Assembly (NCBI GenBank): GCA_963971305.1
Contig: OZ020303.1
Location: 34,956,106 to 35,020,105, forward strand
Source: Arcuatula senhousia
Taxonomy: Eukaryota; Mollusca; Bivalvia; Mytilida; Mytilidae
Direction: 5' to 3'
DNA length: 64,000 nucleotides
Part shown: in pieces, positions 46,101 to 55,200 of the stretch
Position numbering within the stretch: the first letter of the stretch is position 1
Layout: each line of letters opens with the position of its first letter
Program-made: the position numbers and the translations under genes
Notes under the pieces: generated by a model
Database searches by the model: none
The model's input: the letters and a program-made list of their open reading frames with translations, nothing else
Told to the model about the DNA's origin: nothing

Positions 46101-47177
46101 TCTAATAGTTTAAAACACAAACAAACAAAGAGTAAACTATTATTTTTATTATAACTTACTGTTTCCCAGTTTTGATAAAACTTTTGATGGTTGTACCTCG
46201 ACTGGTTATAGAAGCTTTCCCACCTAAACCAACTACTAAGGCTGTTACTATTGCACTCTTCCCACCTAAAACAGCCAATTGTTAATGACATATTGGTTTT
46301 AATTTTCTGAGAAAAATTGAAGCAATTTGATAAACTAGGTTTTGGACATTTATTTCTTATAATACCCAATTTTCACAACACATTTCTTTTTTTTCCACTA
46401 CATGTATTTTTTTTAAGCTTAGTACAATTCGATCATGCCCTGTTATATATAACATTGGGGTGTAAAGTACACTTTTCTGACAAACGATACTTACTGTAAT
46501 ATTCTACTTTCATAACGGTAGGTATCATGTCTTTTGAATATATTTCTGTTTTTATTTTAATAGTGCTTTATATACCTAACATAATATTAAACATTGTCAT
46601 GATGATATATTATAAATACTTACTCCCATTTCTACCAACAATAAAGTTAACATGAGGTCCCAATCTGACATCTAACCGGCTGTGGCACATGAAATTTTTC
46701 ATTGAAACTCTCTCAATAATCCCTATATCAGCTTCTTTCTAAAAAAACAAGTTAACAGATGTAAATCTGTAAGCTGTAACTCACTAGTAATTTTCCAATT
46801 AAGTGAAATATATGTGCACATCACCTTGTGACAGGTCACCAATGTTCATGATTTACATGTACCTGATTAGACTACAAATTCAAACTTAACAGTCCATCAA
46901 AATTAATTTCTCCATGGCTTAAAATAAAATTTGAAATATATAAAATGAAGAATCCATGAACCAATTGACCTTTTTCACAAATTGGTTCCTTAGAAAATAA
47001 GCATTTTAATTCAGAATGAAATTGATGTTATATTCCACTTACTGTCTGAACATCAAAATCAGCTTGTTGGGTCAGATTCATGTCATCATCACTGTCCTCC
47101 TCTATGACCTCTCTGGATTTCTTCCTGCTGGGTCCTGGTTCCTCATCATTGTTCTTCCTTTTACCCTTCCCCTTCAT
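27555..47177 (-). CDS. SMC6: SMC6, structural maintenance of chromosomes protein 6, complete
   Basis: ATPase of the SMC5/6 complex, acting in nuclear DNA repair and recombination. Twenty-five coding exons join in phase over 3315 bp (1104 residues; human SMC6 is about 1090). In order from the ATG at 47177: 47043-47177, 46624-46738, 46160-46265, 45737-45873, 44782-44924, 44126-44227, 41974-42111, 41768-41848, 40967-41113, 40565-40653, 39828-39992, 39100-39278, 38258-38430, 37967-37993, 37459-37542, 35131-35226, 34398-34667, 34010-34066, 33227-33535, 32674-32792, 31827-31926, 31028-31186, 28854-29021, 28246-28343, 27555-27672. An alternative exon at 31223-31381 is described separately. Walker A GRNGSGKS is at residues 80-87, signature LSGGERS at about 999-1005 and Walker B CLDEFD at about 1025-1030. 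The N-terminus is basic/acidic ([16 protein letters not shown]). Confidence 0.97.
29644..29826. mobile_element. Palindromic MITE in an SMC6 intron
   Basis: ACTGTAAACATGGAAATTTT at the left is inverted at the right (AAAATTTTCATGTTTACAGT). Diverged inner arms (TTTTCGTG, CACGAA) continue towards the centre. Confidence 0.6.
31223..31381 (-). CDS. SMC6: Second, paralogous 53-codon SMC6 exon (candidate mutually exclusive exon)
   Basis: On the minus strand this segment has a good 3' splice site (TTTATTTTCAG), 159 bp of open frame starting [17 protein letters not shown] and ending KTKELILD, and a donor GTATGT. It lies 36 bp upstream of the canonical exon 31028-31186. Both are 159 bp and phase 0 at both ends, and their translations align from end to end without gaps with 13 of 53 residues identical. 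Matches include R9, Y13, R17, the block RAK at 23-25, FI at 28-29, GK at 39-40, H45 and L50. No stop interrupts it. The 36-nt spacer is too short for normal splicing of one exon to the other, which would enforce a choice. Expression is not shown by the sequence; an inactive relic is the alternative. Confidence 0.75.
31827..34667 (-). CDS. SMC6: SMC6 second coiled-coil exons
   Basis: Exons 34398-34667 (starts [20 protein letters not shown], the conserved end of the hinge, then coil), 34010-34066 ([19 protein letters not shown]), 33227-33535 (103 codons, includes [20 protein letters not shown]), 32674-32792 and 31827-31926 (ends CKRFIE). All are Glu/Lys/Gln-rich ascending coil. The last exon ends in phase 0, so either downstream 53-codon exon can be joined without a shift. 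Confidence 0.93.
32128..32232 (-). repeat. Short derivative of the GCCCC/GGACGGAC repeat
   Basis: ATGTCCAAAAGACATAATTC, ACCGACGGACGG, ACTATATGCCCCTCTTCTTT and GATGGGGCATAAAAA are in the same order as the 4285-4388 copy. It sits in an SMC6 intron. Confidence 0.65.
32377..32588 (+). mobile_element. MITE family T1 copy 1 (TACTGTGGAATCATTTATTT)
   Basis: Ends are inverted: TACTGTGGAATCATTTATTT at the left, AATAATGAAACCACAGTA at the right, and inside CCAATTTTCGTGGTT versus AACCACGAAAA. Two other copies are at 39571-39790 and 59948-60438. This one lies in an SMC6 intron. Confidence 0.75.
33650..33752 (-). repeat. Short derivative of the GCCCC/GGACGGAC repeat
   Basis: AATGCCCCATCTCGCAACAT, TTTGGACAGACAGATGAAC and ACTATATGCTCTCCTTCTTT then TATAGATGGG match the 4285-4388 copy with more substitutions. 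Confidence 0.55.
35131..39278 (-). CDS. SMC6: SMC6 hinge-domain exons
   Basis: Exons 39100-39278 ([25 protein letters not shown]), 38258-38430 ([29 protein letters not shown]), the 27-bp micro-exon 37967-37993, 37459-37542 ([20 protein letters not shown]) and 35131-35226 ([19 protein letters not shown]). This globular hinge is where SMC6 pairs with SMC5. The donor of exon 37459-37542 (CAG|GTAGGC) lies at the edge of a 45-bp tandem array of donor-like copies. Confidence 0.93.
35401..36625. mobile_element. Element with GGGCCATTAT-rich ends carrying a 138-codon open frame
   Basis: The left end includes a perfect hairpin (35424-35506). The right end has ATAATGGCCCTGTTTTC-type copies at about 36496, 36516 and 36546, opposite in sense to the inner hairpin arm. 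Outermost GTATTAATAA is echoed by TTAATAATAC near 36617. The interior holds an open frame 35726-36142 on plus ([19 protein letters not shown] to TETDRI) that I cannot place in a family. The whole sits in the intron between SMC6 exons 35131-35226 and 37459-37542. Confidence 0.5.
35424..35506. repeat. Perfect 40-bp inverted repeat with 3-nt loop
   Basis: Arms 35424-35463 and 35467-35506 are exact reverse complements. Each contains GGCCCTGTTATATGTTCTCG and TCTGCAATAATGGCCC. The loop is CCA. Transcribed in either direction it would make a long hairpin. Confidence 0.95.
36826..37474 (-). repeat. 45-bp minisatellite containing repeated SMC6 5' splice sites
   Basis: About 15 units of 45 bp lie on plus (GATCTATGAGACAGTGAGAA, CCTATTTATTATGCCTAGC, TTACCT), two of them shortened to 34 bp. 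The right-most unit is the 3' end of SMC6 exon 37459-37542 and its donor. On the minus strand each unit reads ACTGTCTCATAGATCAG followed by GTAAGC, that is, exon end plus intron start. At least six copies keep CAG|GTAAGC. Units differ by point changes, so the array is not new. Confidence 0.92.
37967..37993 (-). CDS. SMC6: SMC6 27-bp micro-exon
   Basis: Nine codons, NNVYDTSRH, lie between TTTTTCAG and GTAAGT on the minus strand. Both neighbouring introns are phase 0. The residues fill a gap between SRFK and RAHSNEFQ that would otherwise be missing relative to vertebrate SMC6, where a similar YDVRHRA-like stretch occurs (from memory). Confidence 0.85.
38498..38764 (-). mobile_element. tRNA-derived SINE, family S2
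   Basis: On the minus strand it starts GGCTGGGTGGTCGAGTGGTC and TAAGGCGCTTG (A box), then GACTTCCCTACTATGTGAT, CTCCGGTTTCCTCCAC, ATGGTTCAGGTGCATC, and ends in ACACCCAACACATACACACA. The same family occurs at 58523-58776 (plus), where the tail was broken by a MITE. It is intronic in SMC6. Confidence 0.8.
39571..39790 (+). mobile_element. MITE family T1 copy 2
   Basis: Starts TACTGTGAATTCATTTTTTT and ends AATAATAATGGAACCCTAGT. Internal GGATTCTTAAATTTGAGGTT and AAATTTCCTTTTTGTG match copy 1. It is more diverged than copy 1. Confidence 0.7.
39828..44227 (-). CDS. SMC6: SMC6 first coiled-coil exons
   Basis: Six exons (44126-44227, 41974-42111, 41768-41848, 40967-41113, 40565-40653, 39828-39992). 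The first opens [15 protein letters not shown], the end of the N-lobe that is strongly conserved in SMC6. Exon 41974-42111 carries [13 protein letters not shown]. The rest is a Glu/Lys-rich heptad coil that forms the descending arm towards the hinge. The 1.9 kb intron before 42111 holds a pearl-like element (42150-43490). Confidence 0.93.
42150..43490 (-). mobile_element. Pearl-like element with about 7 tandem core units, SMC6 intron
   Basis: From the left: GAGCCTGAATCGCTCACCTG, then about seven units of 150-170 bp (each with CCCCTATAAGGGGTCATCTG, GTAGAGCTAAATGAGCTGAA, CAACAGCTAATCTCTATCTG, GGCCAAAAACATGAAAAA). A unique stretch follows, then a (ACGACGG)n-type microsatellite at 43411-43446, and last a hairpin AGCTCACATGGCC/GGCCAGGTGAGCT (43460-43488). 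The right hairpin arm repeats the left terminus inverted. Confidence 0.8.
44523..44619. repeat. Hairpin of about 47-bp arms in an SMC6 intron
   Basis: AATATGTACCACATGCTGTA at the left is inverted as TACAGCATGTGGTACATATT at the right. The arms meet at GATATCACCC/GGGTGATAT with almost no loop. A few mismatches lie mid-arm. Confidence 0.8.
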
Positions 47178-47193
47178 TGATCTCTGGCTGCTC
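44782..47193 (-). CDS. SMC6: SMC6 N-terminal head exons
   Basis: Coding exon 1 (47043-47193, with 16 nt of 5' UTR) starts [10 protein letters not shown]; the ATG is the only in-frame start upstream of the head. Exon 2 reads [19 protein letters not shown] and ends GRNG. Exon 3 continues [19 protein letters not shown], so the Walker A loop is split by an intron between the glycine and serine codons (phase 1). Exon 4 reads [11 protein letters not shown]. Exon 5 contains [20 protein letters not shown], the SMC6-specific segment around the Q-loop. The intron between exons 4 and 5 holds the R1 repeat at 45497-45692. Confidence 0.95.
45497..45692 (-). repeat. Dispersed repeat family R1, inverted copy in an SMC6 intron
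   Basis: On plus it reads TAAGATCGCAATGGAAGAGG, GAGGTTTGGCGCCATAAAAC, TGCCTGTACCAAGTCAGGAC and so on to TAGTTTTGTTATTACC, the reverse complement of 24530-24727. Confidence 0.75.
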
Positions 47194-47509
47194 CTACAAT
47201 AAAGTAAATTAAAGTACCGGTACATAAAAAAAAAAAACATAATTAAAAAATAAACACAAAAAAAGGGCATTTAATGGGACATTAAATGATACACTGCCAC
47301 AATATTTATCAATAGTTGAAAATATGTGTTTACTATACATCTACATGTACATAGACAGAAAAGAAATGAGTTATCTTTCTTAGACCAGAAATTTTCATCA
47401 TTTTCAAATTTGAAAAATTTACAAAGTGGCAAATCTTCAATTATGTTTTTCGAATCATCCTAGTTCTAATATAAAACCCTGTTATGCTCGCTTATTTCGC
47501 GAGGGTTTT

Positions 47510-47900
47510 AAAGGGGTTCCATATGATATAACGTAATGGAGCAACCGCCTCAAATTTACGTGCTAAGTTTAAGACCTTGTTGGTGCGATTTCTGAGTTGC
47601 AATGAATATATCTATAATACTTTTTTATGAATTCGTGATATAACTTTGAACTTTTAAGTTTTTACTCTCATAAATGTATTTCTATATAATTTGATCTTGA
47701 ACTTCACAGTAAAGTTCAGGATCAAAATAGTGAAAGTGGCAATATTATCAACAAATCTGTCTGGAGGGGTTTTCAGTTTTAATAAAAGAAAACAAAATCA
47801 ATTTAAAGTTGATCTTACATTTAATTGCCATTTCAGTTGCTGGGAAAGCTAGACATAAAATTTGAATTTGCTCCATTACGAGTATTAATGGAACCCCTTT
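47510..47900. mobile_element. MITE with AAAGGGGTTCCAT ends
   Basis: AAAGGGGTTCCATATGATAT then AACGTAATGGAGCAA at the left is inverted at the right as TTGCTCCATTACGAG then TATTAATGGAACCCCTTT. The 390 bp have no open frame of note. It lies in the first SMC6 intron. Confidence 0.65.
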
Positions 47901-48954
47901 GTAGCTCCGCCTAATCAAATATGTCAAAGGAGCTATATTATTGTAGCTAGATCATCCTGAAAATTGAACTTGACCTGTATTTCATTGAACTCAACAGCTG
48001 TGCAAAATATCACCCTCAACACATTTTAAAGTTATCATCTGGAAACATTTATATTGAACTATGATGAGACTAGACAAACACTGGCCAGATGTGCGGACCA
48101 TCATCCGCCAGGTGTTGTTGTGAATCACCTAACGCTGAACTCACAGACACAGAATAGGCAGTACAAAATGTACATCAACGGTAAGGCAAGAAATTAGACA
48201 AATATTTTTAACAAAGTCCAAAATTACAACTTATGTCCCTATAACAGGTGTGTCTGTCTCATATAACCGAATAATGAATTCACAATGCAGACACTTTATA
48301 TTTTTTGTCTGAAACAAGTGCCTGTGAGTGTGAAATTCTTTGAGTTTGACTTTTGCCTTTAAACAGGTTGGGAATAACCCCGATTGGGATAATATGTCTC
48401 AATTGGGATTATATACATGTATTATCCCAATTGGGATAAATGACCAGTTTTTCAAGCATTATTTTGAAATGAAATTTTGGTGCATCACATATCATGAACA
48501 ATTTAAAAGTTTTTAATTTCAGGGATATGAAGATATATTGCAATAGTGTGTGTGATACTGTGTTTTTGCGACAATTTATTATAGTAATTGCAGCATCATT
48601 CATTTAATATTGCTACAATCACAGTCTGCACCAAAAACTTTTTCAACAACTAGTTAGATAACAAGTTTTACAGGTTTTTCCTTATATGTCTATATAAAAT
48701 CTTGGCTATTTTTCACTAGTCCGAACAAATTTTTACTAGTCTGGGGCATCGAACTAGTGGCTAACGGTGCAGACTGCAATCATACAAAATCGAACAAGGT
48801 ATTGACTCAATGATTGCATAACTTGACAAAACTTGATACTAAAATATATGAAAGATTAAATCTTCAGTTCTAGTTTATTTATTTTCACAGAAAATGTTCA
48901 GTGGAAAACGTCAAATATTCGGTTGTGTTTTCAATATTTTTTACCCTATACAAA

Positions 48955-49830
48955 GCAGTGTTCTAGCTAGGATCTGAAAATAGAGGGGCGCAGGAAGAGG
49001 GCACTTTAGCGCGCGCTCCAGAGTGAAGGGCAACTATAAATGTCTTTTTCTAGTAAACAGTAACAAATTCATGATTTAATCTTTTAATGGTGTTAATAGT
49101 TCAAGTAGTTTGCAGAAGTTTATTGTATCTGTATTCTGTAACAAGTTCTTCATTTTGATTGATATTGACTGAATAGTACTTCATGCACTTTATTTGCACA
49201 TGATCACACAAGTCTAGTATGCATCCAATATACATTGTATGAATCAGCCATCAATTTTGAAAGGTTAAATCAGCAAATGTTGCCAAATATGGTGCATCTA
49301 TAAAAGCAAAATGACAAATAAAAATTATTAACATCCAATATTACTTTAAACTTTATGTTTTTACATAAGCTATCTTATAAATAAATTATTGGTAAGTTTG
49401 GAGTAAAATATGTTTAAATTTTACGATTTTGTAGAAAAAATATAATTTTGAAAGGGGCATAACTCTGCACCACAATTATACAAAATTAGAGCATTGCCGA
49501 CGGGGATGAAAAGATTGATCAATTTGGATTAAAAACTTGTTCAATTTAACAAATACACTGATTGACAGTTATGGCTTGGTACCAATCACAGTTGATTACC
49601 TATAGTTCTCACCTGGGGCCATTAATTAGACAGGATGTTTGGTGGATAAATGAAGCCATATACGGTCACACTTACTAATTGGCTTGGGTTAAACAGCTAT
49701 AATTAAATGACTCAAAGGACATTCAAAGGGAAGAAAAAGGGACACAGGGGCGCCCATAGAGGGCAGAGGGGCACACTGTAAAGGGGGCAGGGCGCAGCGC
49801 CCCTCTATTTTGGTCTAGCTAGGACACTGC
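48955..49830. mobile_element. Nested element with GCAGTGTTCTAGCTAG ends
   Basis: GCAGTGTTCTAGCTAGGATC at the left and TGGTCTAGCTAGGACACTGC at the right are inverted. Next to them AAAATAGAGGGGCGC and GCGCCCCTCTATTTT are also inverted. CAGTG starts resemble hAT ends. I could not read a clear 8-bp target duplication. Confidence 0.65.
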
Positions 49831-49990
49831 AAAGAAAGATAACTGCAATAATTTGAGTGTCAGAATTTTTTTTCTGAGTTTTGAAAAAATAATTCAAATC
49901 TATGCAAGTTCCAAAAATATTTGAAATTGCACTACTACAGAGGGAACATACTTAATTGTACAAAAATACATACAAAAGAACTTTTATTAA

Positions 49991-50528
49991 GGTTCATCTG
50001 TACCTTTCGTTTAAAATAGCGAAATTTTCTACCTATTGTTTAGCATATGCAGAACAAAAACTACAAATTAAATAATAAAATAAAGCATAGCTGGACCTAG
50101 ATATGGTAATTTCTGATTCAATTTCTATCAATTTTTCATTTTAAGTTCCTTAAAATTAAAGATCTCTTTTTTTTCCTGTTGTTCAGATTTTAAATTGAAA
50201 AAGGACAAACTATCCCTATTGTGCCTCTTACATGAAATGAGGTGAACACTTTTAGTTAAATCCCTTATTGAAAGTTGCATGAAATTTGAGGCCACAAGAA
50301 AGGGTGAATGTGATATTAGCCTTAAATCGTGTGTTTTTAAAAGCGGAGAAAAAAGAGATCTCTAAAAAAAGGATTTTTTGGGAAGACTTCATAGAGAAAA
50401 GGTAAGAATTTTTAATATCTAGGTCCAGCTACACTTTATATTTCAAATTTATGTGCAGTTTTGGCTGTGCATATACTGAAAATAGATTAAAAGTAAGGCC
50501 ATGTTTTAAAGAAAGGTACAGATGAACC
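49991..50528. mobile_element. Nested MITE flanked by TTAA
   Basis: GGTTCATCTGTACCTTTC at the left and GAAAGGTACAGATGAACC at the right are inverted. Diverged arms reach about 130 bp (AGCTGGACCTAGATAT versus ATATCTAGGTCCAGCT). TTAA flanks both sides (49987-49990 and 50529-50532), compatible with piggyBac-type insertion. Confidence 0.7.
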
Positions 50529-51302
50529 TTAACAATACTAAAATGTTGTTGATTCACATTAAAAACGACTAACATTTTAGACAAAAATTATGATCTGTGC
50601 ATAAAATGCAGCATCCCTTATGTAATCCATGTATATTGTAATGAAGCATTTACATCTGGGTATAATCTCTCACATGCATTTTTATGCACCATTCAGCCAG
50701 TAAATTTTTATATCTAAAAAACCTGTCTTTTATCCCAATTGGGATAAGTCCATTTAACCCAATTGGGATAATATATCCCAACTGGAATATATTATCCCAA
50801 TTGGGGTTATTCCCAACCTGTTAAAATTAGGGTAAATTAAATAATATGGGACGCAGTCCCACATATGTAGAAACTTCCCAAAACTAATGGTTTGTTTTTT
50901 TCTTCCAAACCGGATATGCCGAGTGCGCGCAAGCGCACTAGGCACGAATTTCTATGGGGCCAAAAATTCGATGCTTTTTTTGGAATAAATTTTAAAATTG
51001 ACAGATTTAATAACCACAGTTAAATTTCTTTTTAAAATAGAAAGGAGTATACGGATGGAAAGTCAAATCTTAACCCTCTAAATATATTTTCAATGAAACT
51101 CTCGTTGTCAAAGAGATGAAATGATCTCGCCAAGTTCTCGCGAGAATGGTCATTGTAAACAGGTGCGTTAAGAATAATCGTGATTGTAAACATTGATTTA
51201 TAGTGATTGTTTACTGGTAATTCAACCAATTTATGGCGATGTTTAAGACAATATTTTAAATAAAGCTTAACAACACTGAATAATTAAAAAAGATGGTCTT
51301 AC

Positions 51303-51480
51303 CTTAACTGATCATGGAGATTTTTAAATCAATCCTGTGCATTTGCATGTTCCGTTTTTTCCCCTCCAAAATCCTGATTGAAACAAGTCGTCATTTTCTG
51401 CCAGGTTTTTATATCAATTTTCTCCACCCAATACTTCTAAAAAGATATATTGGTATACAGAAATCACCCCAAACCTGACA
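51303..51480 (-). other. SMC6: Probable non-coding first exon of SMC6
   Basis: A consensus donor reads TTAAG|GTAAGAC on the minus strand at 51297-51303, and the coding exon 1 acceptor at 47194 needs an upstream exon. The 5' boundary is not visible; 51480 is a guess bounded by the promoter-like region. This gives a first intron of about 4.1 kb filled with nested elements. Confidence 0.45.
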
Positions 51481-51509
51481 GAAAAAAGGTTGCTTTGTTT
51501 ACTTCTGCT

Positions 51510-51600
51510 TCAGCGCGAAATACTCTGACCGGGAAATGACGTCATGGATTACGTAACACCAAAAGAAGGTTATTTCGTCCCGTCAACGTCATCCTATTAC
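51510..51600. promoter_or_regulatory. CRE-type promoter region between SMC6 and PPIE
   Basis: The palindrome TGACGTCA is at 51537-51544, followed by TTACGTAAC and CAACGTCATCC within 50 bp, in a locally more CG-containing stretch (CAGCGCGAAA, GACCGGG). It lies about 0.2 kb upstream of the predicted SMC6 non-coding exon and 0.7 kb upstream of the PPIE ATG. CREB/ATF binding is inferred from the motif only. Confidence 0.4.
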
Positions 51601-52261
51601 ATTTTGACGCTATTTTAGAATGTTACAAATATTTGTAATTTGCACAAATAATTCGATATTTGTAATTATTAGTTATTGATCAATGACTTTTTTTGACAAA
51701 AATATTCTAAAACTGCGTCCCATTTTAGGTTGCACCTATTATCATATTAAACCTAATAAAGGCTACTGTAATTATAAGTTATGCCACAACCAATTGCAAA
51801 TTCAAAATTGAACGCATGAACGATGTTTAAACTAAAACTAACGCAACTGCTGAAGAATTTTTGCAAATAGAACTATGAAAATCTCATGCAAATAAGACAT
51901 AGAAGAGGTCTAAATGTTTTTTAAGAAATTCAAAAGAAATTCTTACACTTCTGCCATGATTGTTTCATTCTAAAAATAGCGCCAAATATCGGTCACAAAT
52001 GTGTTTGAACAAACTAATTGAATCTTAGAGACGCTTGAATATTGGGGCTCTTTAGGGTTCCACCATATGATAAATTCACGCTTTTTACGACGACAAAACA
52101 TCGATGAAATGTTTTTCTCAATTCATTTGTTGCTTTTATGACAGACAATTTTTTAAATAATGCATTTTTTTCTAATGGACGACGAATTAAAGTTCTTTTT
52201 TTAGTTTTAATTTTCTCAGAGTTCACATCGTTTCAGTCCCCTCCACTGTTTTGTCCCTAAA

Positions 52262-55200
52262 ATGAAAATGTCTACCAACACGAATTCAAAACGCATGATA
52301 TATGTTGGTAATGACAATTAAAACATACATAATTAAAGCATACACAAATCAGCTCAATTGGTTACACAATGAACAACAAATAATTTAACAATTGCATGTT
52401 TAATACCAAAAGAAAATGTTAAATTATACAGCTGCTCAGTCACAGTCACACTATCAATATATTATACTTATAGGCACAGGATACGGTTACGGCAAATTTG
52501 GGCAAAATTGTAACAATAAGAAATTCTTATTGTTACAGCAAAGACGAAAATCGGGAACGGGCAACAGGGTGGAGACTGAATCATTTTATGACCGCAACAA
52601 TAAGAATTTTCTTATTATTACGGCAAATCGATATTGTGACCATCGATATGAAATATTAAGTGACACAACATTTGTTAATTCATTTAATACAAGTGGGCAA
52701 AAAATTCTAATAATCTTAATTTAACTAAAAGTATATTTGATAACTTGTAACCTACACTGAGTGGTTGGTTTTCGGGTTATATTACATGTATACATGTATT
52801 CCTCTGCATTTCTGGTAAAACCATTCAAGTCATCTATTTCAAACTGCAGATGCCGTAGTGTGGACATAAGTGGAACAAACTGTGCAGCGGTTCCATTCTG
52901 CATTTTTTCTTTGAATCAGCCACAGGGACTTGCTCCCCTCTATCAATATTTTATTAGAGTTAATGTGCACTACGAAAAAAACACAAGGGAGATACTACTT
53001 TCACCTCCCTCCTTTTCTTCAATTCGATTTTCTTTCAATAAATAATTGATCTCATACCTTTTCCTATATAATTCGTTTCACAGAAGATTTTCCTTTCCAA
53101 ATAGCCCTAAGTTATCTTTTTTCATTGCATTTCAGCCTCAAAATCAAGCTTTGTTTGGGCAATTTTGTAAAATTTGGCAATCCCTTGGACATGAAAAGCA
53201 CTACGCCAAGGAAAAGTCTTGAAACTAGAGGAAAATGGGGGGTGGTGAAAGTAGTATCTCCCTTGTGTTATTTTTGTACCACACAATGACTCTTAACAAA
53301 ATATTGATAGAGGGGAGCGTCCCTGTGAATCAGCATGTATTTTAAGTTCTTTCAATCCTTCAGGGGTATAAAAAACCACCTTAATTGTACTCGACTTATG
53401 TTATTGTTCTTGTCTAAAAAGTTTCAGCAAGTCAGTTGTCGGTACTTCAGTATGGCCATCAATTAGAACAAGCTGTAGTACGTACTTCTAATCTACATTT
53501 GTTTTAAGTATTTTAATCAACATAAAAAAAATTAAAAGTTGCGAAGAAGTTAACTACATGTATTAAATATCTTATGTTTGGTAAATCTCAAATACGAGTT
53601 TTAATGTAATAATAAGAAAATAAGAAAATTCTTATTGTTACGGTCGAAATTATTCAGTATATATACCGGCATCCGTTCTCGATTTTCGTCTTTGCCGTAA
53701 CAATAAGAATTTCTTATTGTTACGGTTTTGCGGTAATTGTATCCTGTGCTTATTTTATAAGAAATAGGCGGTAAATTTTGCCTTAACCAGCATAATAGTC
53801 TCACAGGCTATTCTGTCGTAATCGGCAAAATAGTCTTGCATGCTATTTTGCCATAACAGATTTTGATATGTTGTACACGTTATAATCAAAATTTTGATTG
53901 GAACCAGCATAGACTTGTATATTAAAGTATAATGTACAGGTCCATGAAACCAATTAATGACAAGGTAAAACAATTGAAAATAATATGAGGTAGGTTTAAC
54001 CTGTGACGCTCCTGAAGTTGCAATGTACATTGTATTTTTATATATTTTTCAAGCTTAAATCAATTTTAAAATGTTTATACGCTGAATTGAAATATTTTAT
54101 ATTCGAAAAGAAAAGAATTGCTTTACTTGCGGGTCACCTGTACCCTTAATGACATCGAAAATTTTCAAAGAAAAAAGCATTAAAAACACAAAGAAAATAA
54201 AAATACACACACAAAAAATCCAGACACATGAAAACGACAGTACAAAAATCTCATCCAAATTTCAGCACACTTCTAAGACTTTGGTGGTAACTTTGTTTCT
54301 TTGAAGAAGCTGAGACAATTTATATAATTAATCACGTTTTGATTTTCTCAAATGAAAAAGGGAAACTACTTTATTATATCAATGGAAATAAAAAATACAA
54401 CAAAGTTCAAGACAATAAAGTTTGCTACACCTGATGGGCGTTTTGTCTACTCAAGCCTCATCAGAGGCAATCTACCCAAAATATTGAAAAAGCCAAACAT
54501 TATATCTAAATTTTGTACTTTGAATAATAAAACCAAAACTAACTAACAGGGAAACCAAATTATGACTAAGATCAACTTATGTCTGAGTGAGTCTGACAGA
54601 TAATTTGTAGCTTTAATAGATGTGTTCTTCAACACAAGTGTCATGGGGGAGTAGGCTAACATCAAATAAAAACTCAACCAGCAGTGCTGACCATCACGGA
54701 TGGATGTTAGAAATACAAACTACAATGTATATCAAAGTAGTTTTATGTAGATAATGAGATGTGGAACAATATCGTTTTTAGTTAATCTCAAATAAAATTT
54801 TTACTCTAAAAACCCCCAAAACAATAAATAAAAAAAGAAAGATATTTCAATGCCTTGAACCTCAGATAATTAAACTAAATTTAGTTCTAATTTTCTCAGC
54901 TCAAACCAAATGCCATCAAACTACCAGAAGATCCTTTCTTAAATGTATAGGTAGTCCCTAATTAGTCAAATTGATTCCCAAATGCCTGTGATATAAATAA
55001 ATTTTAACAATTACGGCAAAATAGTCTGGGAGACTATTTTGCCGGTTACAGCAAAATAGCCACGGTCTAAGAAATAATGTGCGGTACCATAAAAAACACA
55101 AGCATATGGATCACATGACATACATGTATGCAGAATCACAGGGGCTTGAATTTCGGTCGATTATTAAAAAAAAATTGACCCCCTTCTTAATAATACCAAC

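Larger units (their letters stand above)
48362..50822. mobile_element. Long-TIR element with ATTGGGAT palindromes, containing two nested elements
   Basis: Ends are inverted over about 95 bp: AACAGGTTGGGAATAACCCC at 48362 and GGGGTTATTCCCAACCTGTT at 50803-50822. Each end contains ATTATCCCAATTGGGAT palindromes. The 2.27 kb interior has no coding domain but holds the elements at 48955-49830 and 49991-50528. It is in the SMC6 first intron. Confidence 0.75.
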
